A DNA stretch of 64,000 nt, taken from NCBI RefSeq assembly GCF_030811685.1, contig NZ_JAUSRF010000021.1, positions 33,651-97,650 on the forward strand, given 5' to 3'. A program made the translations under genes and the position numbers. This document shows positions 50,555 through 59,525 of this stretch, in pieces (the stretch's first letter is position 1; each line of letters starts with the position of its first letter). The notes under the pieces were generated by a model. The model was not told where the DNA came from. It searched no databases and worked only from the letters and a program-made list of their open reading frames with translations. The DNA is from Neorhizobium huautlense (GTDB taxonomy: Bacteria; Pseudomonadota; Alphaproteobacteria; Rhizobiales; Rhizobiaceae).

Positions 50555-53068
50555 TCAGAACTTGCGGCTGAGCGAGATCTTGAAGTTGCGGCCCGGCATG
50601 GCGGTGATGCCGTCACTGAGATAGGGCTCGTATTTCTTGTCGAAGATGTTTTCGATGGCGGCGTGAAGCTCGGTGTCTTTCATGATGCCGTCCTGTGGTG
50701 TCCAGTCGAGGAAGAGGCCGTGGACAGCGTAGCCCGGGCTTTCCGGACGGGCATACGTGCTTCCAAAATACTGATTGTATGGGGTCTTTTCCTGGCTTTT
50801 AACAAAGTTGCCGGTCCAGCCGAAAGACAGATCCTGTTCGGGTAGCTTCATACCGAGGGCGACGTTTGCCGTGGTCGGTGCAAGATCGTTTACATAGGAT
50901 CTGGGACCGCGAATATCGTTGACCGCACCGTGACGGGTACCCGTCATCATCGAAAAACCGAGATCGGCGAACATCCAGTCATTCTCATAATGGGTCTGAA
51001 TTTCAACGCCGGTCGTATAATAAGCCGGCAAATTCCAGTACCATGGCACACCAACAGCCCCCATTCCCGAGAGATTGCGGCCTCCGAAGCGCCTGGCGAC
51101 AGGATTGGTGACATGGTTGTTGAAGACGGCGACGCGGGCCGATGCGCTATCTCCTGACATGAGGACGTCGTCGAAATTGAACGAGGCTCCCAGATTGATG
51201 GTGTTGTTGCGCTCGATATGTAGGCCACGGCTGGTTGCGGGAGCTGTGGACGTGCTTTGAGTGGAATAGAGTTCATCGATATTCGGCGCCCGCATGGCAT
51301 AGGCCCAGTCGGCAAACAGACGAATATTGGGCGTTGCATCCCAGCTAAGGCTGACAGCAGGTGTGAGGCCCGAGTGACTGACTGCCGAATAGTCATGTCC
51401 GCGCGCCGGATTGTTATAGAGCGGTGCCGCGCTCGGAACACCTTCAGAGCGGACATAGTCAAAACGCAAGCCCGGCGTTAGCGTCAGGTTGTCGGTAATG
51501 CCGATCGTATCGCGAACGAAGGCCGATGCCGTATCCTGAGTGCCCTCCGGCATGAAGTATGGTGCATAATAACCATAGTTATATTCGGGTTTGGTTTTGT
51601 TGAACACATCATACATCCACACATCACGTTTATGGGCATTGTATTGAAGGCCGTAATTCAGGCGATGCTCCAGACCATTGAACGTAAATTCGGACGTGTT
51701 CTCCAGTTCCAGATGTATGTCGGAGTACGTGGCTTCATTCCACAGTCCGCCGACTGAAGCGCGGGGAATCTCGTCGCTTTGTGGTCGCGTCGCGTGTTGT
51801 CCCGTCGAGGAGTAGCTCGCCATGAACCGAGGGTTCCAGAGGGTGCTGTCGCCAGTATATTTGTACTCGAAAGTCGTCGTCAGATCCTTGAGTTCTCTCC
51901 ACGCCAGACGCTTGCGGGCGGCGGCATAAAAACCTTCATCTCTGATGTCATCTGCATCGACAGACAACTGCCCCCTGATCGCGGCCACCGGTCCCCAGTT
52001 GTTACTTTCTCCATATAGGACTGAGGCTTTCACCTCATGTCCTTCCGATTCCAGTCCGACCTTGGCCATGCCCGAAGCGAGTTTGGAATCGGAGTAGAAA
52101 TAACGCTCGCCTCCGCCGATACGCATGTCGTCTCCCTTGCGCCATGTCAGCGACATCAGGCCGTCATAGGTGATCGGTGTGCCGAAATCGGAGCGGCCAT
52201 ACAATGCACCCGACTCCAGAAACTCCTTGTTGGCTGTCTGATAGGCAGTCTTGCCCCAGGCTCCCCAGTTCTCGCCGGGCCGCAGCATGTCCTTGGCGTC
52301 CTTGCTTTTCATGCGAATGGTGCCGCCGAAACCGCCATTGCCGTAACGCACCGAGGTTGCGCCCTTGTCGATTTCGACGCGTTTCAGAAGTTCCGGCTCG
52401 ACGAATATCGTGCCTTGATCGTACTTCTCGAAATTTTTCGGTGCACCGTCCAGAACGATGCGCGTGTCGGATTGGCGGGAAAAACCGCGGATGGAGATGC
52501 TTTGCCCCTGAAGGCGGACGCCGCCGGTCATTGAGACGCCTGGTATGCGTTTGATAAGTTCGGGTATGCTGGCGGCTTGCGCCCGCGCAATCACCTGTTT
52601 GTCGATGATGGCGTTGCTTGGGCCACCGCTTCCGTAATAACCGCCGGCATCGACAACGATTGGCTCGAGATTGGTCGCATCGGCATCCGTTGCCGCCGCT
52701 GCATCCGTTACGCTCGCTCTCGCGAGTGTCACCGTCTTTCCGTTGACGTGATAGCTGATGCCGGTGCCGGAGAGCAGTTGCGAGAGCGCGGCATCGACCG
52801 GCAGGTTGCCGGAGACGCCCGGCGTGCGCAGACCCCGGGTGATCGCCGCATCATAAACGATCTGCAGTTTCGCCTGTGTGGCCAGAGCGTTGAGCGCCGT
52901 CGAAAGATTGCCGCTTGGCACGCTTATGCTGATCGATGTCGCCTGTTGCGCGCGTGCTGTGTCCGTGGTCGCAAAAATCGCCGCGCCGGCGAGAAGCATG
53001 GCGGCGAGGTGGTGTAGCCTGCGTGGGCTGTTGCCTGGCATAAAATGTCTGCTGGTCGAAACTATCAT
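50555..53068 (-). CDS. TonB-dependent outer-membrane receptor with N-terminal STN signalling domain (haem/siderophore type)
   Basis: An 837-residue receptor. After the signal peptide (HHLAAMLLAGAAIFATTDTARA) comes an STN/secretin-like domain (about residues 50-125: ISVPSGNLSTALNALATQAKLQIVYDAAITRGLRT), a TonB box (LEPIVVD), a plug (ISIRGFSRQSDTRIVLDGAPKNFEKYDQGT) and a long beta-barrel whose last residue is Phe. The barrel resembles haem/haemoglobin or transferrin-type receptors such as HasR, but no decisive haem motif is visible. The STN domain and the upstream fecR/fecI pair make this a cell-surface-signalling receptor. It is transcribed after fecR with an 85-base gap. Confidence 0.9.
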   Translation of the reverse strand: MIVSTSRHFMPGNSPRRLHHLAAMLLAGAAIFATTDTARAQQATSISISVPSGNLSTALNALATQAKLQIVYDAAITRGLRTPGVSGNLPVDAALSQLLSGTGISYHVNGKTVTLARASVTDAAAATDADATNLEPIVVDAGGYYGSGGPSNAIIDKQVIARAQAASIPELIKRIPGVSMTGGVRLQGQSISIRGFSRQSDTRIVLDGAPKNFEKYDQGTIFVEPELLKRVEIDKGATSVRYGNGGFGGTIRMKSKDAKDMLRPGENWGAWGKTAYQTANKEFLESGALYGRSDFGTPITYDGLMSLTWRKGDDMRIGGGERYFYSDSKLASGMAKVGLESEGHEVKASVLYGESNNWGPVAAIRGQLSVDADDIRDEGFYAAARKRLAWRELKDLTTTFEYKYTGDSTLWNPRFMASYSSTGQHATRPQSDEIPRASVGGLWNEATYSDIHLELENTSEFTFNGLEHRLNYGLQYNAHKRDVWMYDVFNKTKPEYNYGYYAPYFMPEGTQDTASAFVRDTIGITDNLTLTPGLRFDYVRSEGVPSAAPLYNNPARGHDYSAVSHSGLTPAVSLSWDATPNIRLFADWAYAMRAPNIDELYSTQSTSTAPATSRGLHIERNNTINLGASFNFDDVLMSGDSASARVAVFNNHVTNPVARRFGGRNLSGMGAVGVPWYWNLPAYYTTGVEIQTHYENDWMFADLGFSMMTGTRHGAVNDIRGPRSYVNDLAPTTANVALGMKLPEQDLSFGWTGNFVKSQEKTPYNQYFGSTYARPESPGYAVHGLFLDWTPQDGIMKDTELHAAIENIFDKKYEPYLSDGITAMPGRNFKISLSRKF

Positions 53069-53153
53069 GGTTCCCGGACCCGTCCTCTCAAATGTTCGTC
53101 TGCCGGGTTGACGGATGAACATCCGGGATTGGGACAGGTCTCTTTAAAAAAAA

Positions 53154-54137
53154 TTACTGGCGCAGGATCGTCAGGTAAGGACCAAGCCGCGTGACCTTGA
53201 TGCCGATCGCCTCGGCAAAGCTTTCAAGTGCCGCCTGCGGTTCGCCGAGATCGAGGCTGCCGGAGATTTTTTTGTCCGCCAGATCGGATTGGACGATGAC
53301 GATGCGGCCTGGAATATAACGACCGATATCCTCGACGACGTCGGAAAGTGGACGGTTGTCGAAGACGATGCGGCCCTGTCGCCATGCGGTGGCGATGCTG
53401 GGATCGGCCGGCTCGACTGTGCCCAAGCGGCCATCGCCATCGTAGGAGAGCTGGTTGTTTTCCGGCAGGCGTCGAGAGGCGCCGTCGGAAAGCGATGCGA
53501 CCAGAACGGCATGTTCCGTCACCGTCACCTGCGTTGCATCCTGCGAGAGATTGATGTCGAAGGCTGTGCCCAGCGCCGTTGTGGTGGCATTGCCGGCTTC
53601 GACCACAAAGGGGCGGGCAGGGTCGGCGGCAACCTCGAAATAGGCCTGGCCGCGCAGCAGTCTGATCCGCCGCTCATTCGGTTCGAGGTCGATGGCGATG
53701 GCGGATGCGGCGTTGAGTTCGACCTTCGAGCCATCGGCGAGGGTCAGTGTCTGTTTCTGGCCGGTGTCGGTGATGACATCGGCACGCAGACGCATGGGGC
53801 CATCGGCAGCGAGGAAGGCCGCAGAAGCACCGAGTGTCAGCAACAGGGCCGTTGCGACATTACGGGCGCGCAGCAGCGGTTTGTGCGTGGCTCTCTGTGC
53901 AAAGTCGAGGTCATTTTTCAGAAGATGGCTGGCATCGCCCATGGCGCGCCGGGCGCGCTCAAAGATCTCTCCCCGTGCAGAATCTTTTGCCAGCCAGGCG
54001 TCGAACTGCGCTCGCAGCATCGGGTCATCGGGCTGGTCCTGCAGCCGCAGCAGCCAGTCCACTGCGTCTGCACGCAGCTTGCGTTGTCTGGTTTTGTCAC
54101 CTGCCGAGGTCCCGGCTTTTTCCGCGCTTACCATCAT
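53154..54137 (-). CDS. FecR-family anti-sigma/transmembrane signal transducer
   Basis: A 327-residue FecR-type protein linking the receptor to the ECF sigma factor. The N-terminal cytoplasmic DUF4880-like region (AVDWLLRLQDQPDDPMLRAQFDAWLA) would bind the sigma factor, a single transmembrane span follows (NVATALLLTLGASAAFLA, about residues 93-110), then the FecR domain (RLRADVITDTGQKQTLTLADGSKVELNAASAI) and a C-terminal domain (IVFDNRPLSDVVEDIGRYIPGRIVIVQSDL) that should contact the receptor STN domain. It lies six bases after fecI, so it is in one operon with it. Confidence 0.9.
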   Translation of the reverse strand: MMVSAEKAGTSAGDKTRQRKLRADAVDWLLRLQDQPDDPMLRAQFDAWLAKDSARGEIFERARRAMGDASHLLKNDLDFAQRATHKPLLRARNVATALLLTLGASAAFLAADGPMRLRADVITDTGQKQTLTLADGSKVELNAASAIAIDLEPNERRIRLLRGQAYFEVAADPARPFVVEAGNATTTALGTAFDINLSQDATQVTVTEHAVLVASLSDGASRRLPENNQLSYDGDGRLGTVEPADPSIATAWRQGRIVFDNRPLSDVVEDIGRYIPGRIVIVQSDLADKKISGSLDLGEPQAALESFAEAIGIKVTRLGPYLTILRQ

Positions 54138-54143
54138 CGGCGT

Positions 54144-54704
54144 TCAGAGTGTCTCTTCCAGCCGATCGAGGCAATGCAGATAAGCTTTTCGTAGATGCCG
54201 ATCCACCATGTTGCGGCTGATCTTAATGCGTTGCGAGATTTCGTCAGCCGACAGGTTGCCGACGCGGCTGGCAATGAAGACGCGGCGGCGCTGCAACGAC
54301 ATGTCCATGATAGCGATCTTGAGGATCGCGATGCGGTATTCGAGATCCAGTCCCTGGTCCGGCGAAGCGATCGGCGCACTAACCTGCAGTGCTTCCTGCT
54401 CGGAGCCTGAAAACAGGCAGGCCTCGAAACGCTGGCGACGAAACCGGTCAATGCCGAGATTGATGCAGGCGCGGATCAGAAAGGCCTTGAGCGAAGCCTT
54501 GCCTTCGAGCGTCGTCTGCCTGTGGCGCAGGCGCAGGTAAACGTCATGGACGATTTCCTGCGAATTCGCCGGTGTATGCCCGTGGCGGCGCATGCTGGTG
54601 CACAGTTCCTCGTAGTGAGCAAGGAGGGCACTGTCCAGAAGAGCGGTCTGTATGGCTGTCGACGTGACGTCTCGGGTGGAGGAGGCGCCGAAATGCGCGG
54701 TCAT
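54144..54704 (-). CDS. ECF sigma factor, FecI type
   Basis: A 186-residue extracytoplasmic-function sigma factor. Sigma2 is visible as LLAHYEELCTSMRRHGHTPANSQEIVHDVYLRLRHRQ, followed by SLKAFLIRACINLGIDRFRRQRFE; sigma4 as LQRRRVFIASRVGNLSADEISQRIKISRNMVDRHLRKAYLHCLDRLEE. The ATG at 54704 is preferred; a reading 41 codons longer has poor composition. In FecI systems the sigma factor drives the receptor gene and is held by FecR. A 33-base palindrome lies 59-91 bases upstream (54763-54795) and may bind the iron-response repressor. Confidence 0.88.
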   Translation of the reverse strand: MTAHFGASSTRDVTSTAIQTALLDSALLAHYEELCTSMRRHGHTPANSQEIVHDVYLRLRHRQTTLEGKASLKAFLIRACINLGIDRFRRQRFEACLFSGSEQEALQVSAPIASPDQGLDLEYRIAILKIAIMDMSLQRRRVFIASRVGNLSADEISQRIKISRNMVDRHLRKAYLHCLDRLEETL

Positions 54705-54762
54705 GGCAGTCTCGGATGTGGCGGTGGATCGCCGGTGTCTTAAAAGCCATATCCGAATATTG

Positions 54763-54795
54763 CAACAAATATGATTTTTATAATCATGTTTGTTG
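54763..54795. promoter_or_regulatory. Imperfect palindrome upstream of fecI
   Basis: CAACAAATATGATT (54763-54776) and AATCATGTTTGTTG (54782-54795) are complementary at 13 of 14 positions around a five-base AT centre. It lies 59 to 91 bases ahead of the fecI start and resembles the size of Fur-like operators, but I do not recognise its sequence as the published Fur, RirA or Irr box. Confidence 0.6.
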
Positions 54796-54858
54796 TCGCT
54801 CTCTGATCGACTATGGCCGGCAGGCAACTTTTATACAAGTCACCTGCCGGCTTAGATG

Positions 54859-56082
54859 TTACGCCTTGGTCAGCTTGACGATGGTGGAGCTGCCGCCGCG
54901 GCTTTCGGTAACGGCATAGACGGCGCCATCAGGCCCGACCTTGACGTCGCGGATACGGGCATTTAGCGGCACGCGCTCTTCATGGGCAACCTTGTCGCCA
55001 TCCATGTGCAGCACCACGACGCCCTGCGAAACGAGGCCGCCAACGAGGAAGGCGCCCTTCCACTCGGGGATGGCGTCGCCGTCATAATAGGCCATGCCGG
55101 AAGGTGCGATGACCGGGTCCCAGTAATAGACCGGCTGTTCCGTCTCGGCCTTGGCGGTGATGCCGTCGCCAACGGCGCGGCCGCTATATTCGACGCCATA
55201 GGTCACTTCCGGCCAGCCGTAGTTCTTACCGGCTTCCGGGCGGTTCAGTTCGTCGCCGCCCTTGGGGCCGTGTTCGACCGTCCACAGACGACCCTGGCCA
55301 TCGAGCGTGGCGGCCTGCAGGTTGCGATGGCCGAGGCTCCAGATTTCCGGCAGTGCATTTTCCGTGGAAACGAAGGGATTGTCGGCAAGCGCCTTGCCTT
55401 CGGCATCTATTCGAAACACCTTGCCGAGACCGCTGGACAATTCTTGCGCCTGAACACGTGGTTCCGCATCCGAACGCTCGCCTACCGTCACGTAAAGCTC
55501 GCCCTGCGGGCCGAAAACGAGGCGGGAGCCAAAATGCTTGTTGCCGTCATAGCTCGGCATCTGGCGGAACACGATTTTGACGTCTTCCAGCGTGCCGCCA
55601 CCGGCTGTGTCGGGCATCAGTCTGGCCGATGCAACGGAGGTTCCGTTGCCGTCCTCCCGTTCTTCGGAAAAGGAAAAATAGATCTTTCCGGAGGTTTCAT
55701 AGTCCGGCGCCAGCGCCACGTCGAGCAGGCCGCCCTGGCCGCTGGCGAGCACTTTCGGCACGCCCTTGATTTCAGGTCCGGCTTCGCCTTCCTCGGAGAT
55801 GATGTGCATGGCGCCTTGCTTGGCCGTCACCAGCATCCGGCCATCAGTCAGAAACTCCATCGACCAAAGATGCGGCAGGCCTTCAGCAACCGTCTCGGTG
55901 GCGATTTTCGGCATCTGTGCGGGCTGCGGCGCACGTGTCTGGTTTTCGAAGGCGGGTTTCTGGTCCGGTGCGTTGGCGGCCTTCGTTTCGGCCGGTTTTG
56001 CCGCGGATTGGGCAAGGGCCGGGCTTGCGAGAACAGCTGTGGCAAGGATGGTGCCGGTGAGAAGACGGGTGAGGCGCGTCAT
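54859..56082 (-). CDS. PQQ-dependent sugar dehydrogenase (soluble, sorbosone/glucose type)
   Basis: A 407-residue periplasmic protein of the soluble aldose sugar dehydrogenase family. The signal peptide (MTRLTRLLTGTILATAVLASPALA, cleaved before QSAAK) is followed by a low-complexity Ala/Pro/Lys linker and a six-bladed propeller (LPHLWSMEFLTDGRMLVTAKQGAMHII, GGLLDVALAPDY, RLVFGPQGELYVTVGERSD, LPEIWSLGHRNLQAATLDGQGRLWTVEHGPKGGDELN). The H of GHRN and the D/E in the family consensus are likely PQQ contacts. No PQQ biosynthesis gene is near. Start at 56082 follows GGGAG; it is the only gene in its unit. Confidence 0.88.
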   Translation of the reverse strand: MTRLTRLLTGTILATAVLASPALAQSAAKPAETKAANAPDQKPAFENQTRAPQPAQMPKIATETVAEGLPHLWSMEFLTDGRMLVTAKQGAMHIISEEGEAGPEIKGVPKVLASGQGGLLDVALAPDYETSGKIYFSFSEEREDGNGTSVASARLMPDTAGGGTLEDVKIVFRQMPSYDGNKHFGSRLVFGPQGELYVTVGERSDAEPRVQAQELSSGLGKVFRIDAEGKALADNPFVSTENALPEIWSLGHRNLQAATLDGQGRLWTVEHGPKGGDELNRPEAGKNYGWPEVTYGVEYSGRAVGDGITAKAETEQPVYYWDPVIAPSGMAYYDGDAIPEWKGAFLVGGLVSQGVVVLHMDGDKVAHEERVPLNARIRDVKVGPDGAVYAVTESRGGSSTIVKLTKA

Positions 56083-56302
56083 GGTGAACTCCCTTTCATC
56101 GTGGTGCGCTGGCATCGCGAAGGCGCTGGCGTATAAGTCGCCTATCTAGGGCGTCGCGCCGCCAAACCCGCACACGGGACGTTCAAGATTACTTTATCTG
56201 CCTGTCCGCCGGCACGGAGCCGGCTGACAAACAGATTCAAGCACTTGCGGACCTGATTCCGCTTTCCGCCGTAAGCCTCCGGTCTGAAGTCCATATTAGC
56301 AG

Positions 56303-57475
56303 TCACAAACCGAGCACGGTCAGCATGATGAAGGTGGCAAACAGGACGAAATGGGTCATGCCCTCGATGGCGTTGGTTTCGCCGTCGTTGAGGTTGATGG
56401 CGGCGACAATCAGGGTGATGACGACCATCACAGTCTGCACCGGTGTCATCGCCATGACAAAGGGCTGGCCGGTATAAAGCGCGATCGCTTCCATGACAGG
56501 CACGGTAAGGATAACGGTCGAAAGCGATGCGCCCATGGCGATGTTGATCACCGACTGCATGCGGTTTCGAAGGGCTGCGCGCAGCGCGGTCAGGATTTCG
56601 GGAGCAGCCGAGATCGACGCGACGATGACGGCCATCAGCGCAGGCGGGGCCGATGTGCCTTCGAGACCGCTGCCGAGGAAGGCGGCCATGAATTCCGCCA
56701 GGAAACCGATGACGACAACGCCGAACAGAATGACGCCGATGGAAACGGAGGCGCTTGCCTCTTCGCTTTTTTCGGTGCTCGGCGATGCGGCCGGTGTGGT
56801 TGCCGGCTGTGGCGAAAGCGGCTCCGAGCCGGCGGGTCCGTTGCCGCCTGAGGTCACTGCTGCCTGTGGTGTCTTCTTATAGCTGTAGCTGAAGAAATAG
56901 CTGTGCGGTCCGACCTGCATTTTGAGGAAAAGGGCGTAAAGCGCGATCATCGCAATGATGGTGAAACCGGAATAATAATGCCAGCGATCATCGGGCACGA
57001 ATTCCGGCACGATCATGGAAATGCCCATGGCGGTGAGGATCATCACGCCATAGGTCTTTCCCGAATTGTCGTTATAGGGCTGTTCGCCATGGCGCAGGCC
57101 GCCAAGCAGCGCGGCGAGACCCAAAATGCCATTGATATCCAGCATCACGGCGGAATAGATCGTGTCACGCACCAAGGTCGGGGATGTGCTGCTGCCGAGC
57201 ATGATGGCTAGGATCATCACCTCGACGGCGACGGCCGACAGCGTCAGGATCATCGTGCCATAGGGATCGCCGACCTTGTGGGCGAGGATTTCGGCGTGAT
57301 GCGCAACGCGGGTGGAGGCGAGCACGATCACCCCGATCAACACGGCAGCGGCAATCAGCGACACGACCTTGCCGGCTTCCAGCAGGCTGTGTTCAACAAA
57401 GATGCAGGCGATGGCGACAAGTGCCGCCAGAACGAGCGATTTTTCCTGTTTCGGTAGTGCCGCGATATTCGCCAT
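56303..57475 (-). CDS. Calcium:proton antiporter (ChaA/CaCA family)
   Basis: A 390-residue membrane transporter of the Ca2+/cation antiporter superfamily. Two homologous halves are visible, each with a conserved acidic alpha-repeat: VGDPYGTMILTLSAVAVEVMILAIML in the first half and PPALMAVIVASISAAPEILTALRAALRN in the second. Between the halves is a hydrophilic Pro/Ser-rich loop (about residues 215-245). The start MANIAALPK at 57475 has GGGAA about four bases upstream, better than the ATG at 57493. It is not near other ion genes, so the exchanged ion is taken from the family. Confidence 0.88.
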   Translation of the reverse strand: MANIAALPKQEKSLVLAALVAIACIFVEHSLLEAGKVVSLIAAAVLIGVIVLASTRVAHHAEILAHKVGDPYGTMILTLSAVAVEVMILAIMLGSSTSPTLVRDTIYSAVMLDINGILGLAALLGGLRHGEQPYNDNSGKTYGVMILTAMGISMIVPEFVPDDRWHYYSGFTIIAMIALYALFLKMQVGPHSYFFSYSYKKTPQAAVTSGGNGPAGSEPLSPQPATTPAASPSTEKSEEASASVSIGVILFGVVVIGFLAEFMAAFLGSGLEGTSAPPALMAVIVASISAAPEILTALRAALRNRMQSVINIAMGASLSTVILTVPVMEAIALYTGQPFVMAMTPVQTVMVVITLIVAAINLNDGETNAIEGMTHFVLFATFIMLTVLGL

Positions 57476-57701
57476 GATTCCCATCAAAGACATTCGTCAA
57501 AGTGTTGGGATTTAATGCCCTTATGGCGGCCATCAAGGGCGGGTTTTGCGCACTGGCGGCTTTGATGCCATAGTAATGCCAGACGGGTGGGAACTTCGGG
57601 CCTTCTCGACGCTTCTCTCCTGCACGCGAATGCCGGCTGGACTTCGATTGGCTTATGCCGGCGCCGCGCCAAAAGACAGGCCATAAGCAAGGAGGGAAAG
57701 C

Positions 57702-57968
57702 ATGACCAAGGTTGTCTATCAAGTCGTCAGGCATGATGGCGGCTGGGCGTATCGCCTGGATGGAGCCTATTCCGAAACCTTTCCGACCCATGAGGACGCT
57801 TTGACGGCTGCCCGCATCGTGGCGGCGGAGCAGCAGGTCGGAGGCGAACCGGAAGAAATCAGCTGGCAGGACGCCAAGGGCGTATGGCACACCGAATACA
57901 GCGATGGCGGTGACCGGCCGGAAGCCGAGGTCGTGGATGGTGAGGAAGGCGAGGCGCGGCGCGCCTGA
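57702..57968 (+). CDS. DUF2188 domain-containing protein
   Basis: An 88-residue soluble protein. The DUF2188 core is visible as TKVVYQVVRHDGGWAYRLDGAYSETFPTHEDALTAARIVAAEQQV, the usual VxxxxDGW and TxxxAxxAA pattern, followed by an acidic tail (DGEEGEARRA). The family's role is unknown, but it is common in small stress-related operons. A very good ribosome site (AAGGAGGG) precedes the ATG. It is divergent from the antiporter gene and convergent with the OYE gene. Confidence 0.82.
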   Translation: MTKVVYQVVRHDGGWAYRLDGAYSETFPTHEDALTAARIVAAEQQVGGEPEEISWQDAKGVWHTEYSDGGDRPEAEVVDGEEGEARRA

Positions 57969-58038
57969 AACGCTTCTCATCTTTTGTCGAAGGACTGAAA
58001 AGGGCCCGCCTGTGGCGACCCCCTGTCAATAGTCGGAT

Positions 58039-59166
58039 TTATTCGGCAGCCACGGCTTCCAGAACCGGATAGTCGGTATAACCCTTGGCGCCGCCGCCAT
58101 AGAAAGTGGCAACGTCTGGGGTGTTGAGCGGGGCGCCGGTCTTCAGGCGCTCGACCAGATCCGGGTTGGAGATAAAGGAGCGGCCGAAAGCGACGACATC
58201 GGCGTAACCGCTTTCGATTGCCGCCTTGGCGCTTTCTCCGTCATAACCATTGTTGACCATCCATGCGCCATTGCCGCCGGCATGGCGGTAAGCCGCCTTC
58301 ATGGCATGGTAATCGAACTGCTTGGCCCCTTGGGTGAAATCGCGCGGACCAGCGGTAGCACCTTCGATGATGTGAACGAAGGCAAGGTCGCGTTTGCCGA
58401 GTTCCGTTGCCACGTATTCGAACAGCGGCTGCGGGTCTTCCTCGGTGATATTGTTGGCCGGCGTGACCGGCGAAAGGCGAAGGCCGGTGCGACCGCCGCC
58501 GATTTCACCGGCAACGGCATCGACGATTTCCAGCAGCAGACGGGCGCGGTTTTCGATCGAACCGCCATATTCGTCGGTGCGCTGGTTGGCGCCGGTCTTC
58601 AGGAATTGATCAATGAGATAACCATTGGCGCCATGGATTTCGACGCCGTCGAAACCGGCCTCCATGGCGGCGCGGGCACCCTTGCGGAAATCATCGACAA
58701 TGCCGGCTATTTCGGAATTTTCCAGCGCGCGCGGCTGTGAGGTTTCGACGAAGGCGCCGCTGCCATCCGGGTTGATAATATAGGTCTTTCCGTTGGCGGG
58801 CAGGGCGGACGGGGCAACCGGGGCGCCGCCATTCGGCTGCAGCGAGGTGTGCGAGATACGGCCGACATGCCACATCTGGGTGATGATCTTGCCACCGCGC
58901 TGGTGTACGGCATCCGTCACCTTCTTCCAGCCTTCGATTGCCTGCGGCAGGTAGAGGCCGGGCACGTCTGCGTAACCCTGGCCCTGCTGGGTGACGGGCG
59001 TGCCTTCGGTGATGATCAGGCCGGCGGTGGCGCGCTGTTCGTAATAGACGACATTGAGATCGTTCGGGACTGCCTTGGGCGAGCGGTTGCGGGTGAGCGG
59101 CGCCATGGCCACGCGGTTCTCGACGGCAATATCGCCGATCTTGATGGGGTCGAACAGGCTGGCCAT
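58039..59166 (-). CDS. Alkene reductase, old yellow enzyme family
   Basis: A 375-residue FMN flavoenzyme that uses NADPH to reduce activated C=C bonds in enones, maleimides or nitro compounds. The TIM-barrel signatures are clear: VAMAPLTRNRSP, GLIITEGTPVTQQGQGY, QMWHVGRISHTSLQPNG, and EIHGANGYLIDQFLK, in which H and N bind substrate. The C-terminal FMN segment is YADVVAFGRSFISNPDL. It lies 38 bases after the ArsR-family gene on the same strand, so both are expressed from the same promoter and probably answer the same reactive compound. Confidence 0.93.
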   Translation of the reverse strand: MASLFDPIKIGDIAVENRVAMAPLTRNRSPKAVPNDLNVVYYEQRATAGLIITEGTPVTQQGQGYADVPGLYLPQAIEGWKKVTDAVHQRGGKIITQMWHVGRISHTSLQPNGGAPVAPSALPANGKTYIINPDGSGAFVETSQPRALENSEIAGIVDDFRKGARAAMEAGFDGVEIHGANGYLIDQFLKTGANQRTDEYGGSIENRARLLLEIVDAVAGEIGGGRTGLRLSPVTPANNITEEDPQPLFEYVATELGKRDLAFVHIIEGATAGPRDFTQGAKQFDYHAMKAAYRHAGGNGAWMVNNGYDGESAKAAIESGYADVVAFGRSFISNPDLVERLKTGAPLNTPDVATFYGGGAKGYTDYPVLEAVAAE

Positions 59167-59204
59167 GAGGGCTCCTTTTAGCTGCCTTTGGAATTTTTAG
59201 GAAC

Positions 59205-59525
59205 TCAGAGAGTGATGCGCAGGTCTTCGATGAAGGCTGCGATGCGCTCCTCGTTGCGCTGGTAGAAGGACCATTGGCCAACGCGCTTGAGCGTGATGAG
59301 GCCGGCTTTTTCCAGGATGGAGAGGTGTTGGGAAACGGTCGACTGCGAGAGTTCGCAGCATTTTTCGAACTGGCCGGCGCAGATGCCCATGTCGAGCGGA
59401 TGTGCCTGGCTACAAAAATGGTTTTCCGGCTGGCGCATCCATTCGAGAAACTCGACGCGCTTCGGGTGCGAAAGCGCCTTCAGTATCTCTGCCCTGTCTG
59501 CGGGGTCGATCTGCGTTTTACTCAT
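59205..59525 (-). CDS. ArsR-family repressor with four cysteines, likely autoregulated
   Basis: A 106-residue winged-helix repressor. The HTH (CCELSQSTVSQHLSILEKAGLITLKRVGQWSFYQ) is typical ArsR. Four cysteines, at 38, 49, 56 and 57, cluster just ahead of the recognition helix and could bind a metal or react with an electrophile. The ATG at 59525 is used; an ATG at 59534 would add three residues. Directly upstream of it, with one base in between, lies an array of four ATCGG/CCGAT half-sites. The following OYE gene is co-transcribed. The inducing ligand is not known. Confidence 0.88.
   Translation of the reverse strand: MSKTQIDPADRAEILKALSHPKRVEFLEWMRQPENHFCSQAHPLDMGICAGQFEKCCELSQSTVSQHLSILEKAGLITLKRVGQWSFYQRNEERIAAFIEDLRITL

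Noticed and set aside
54816..54851. Inverted repeat GCCGGCAGG/CCTGCCGGC as a terminator after the sugar dehydrogenase gene
   Set aside because: The 18-base loop and the absence of a T run after it on the minus strand make it a weak terminator candidate; I did not list it as one.
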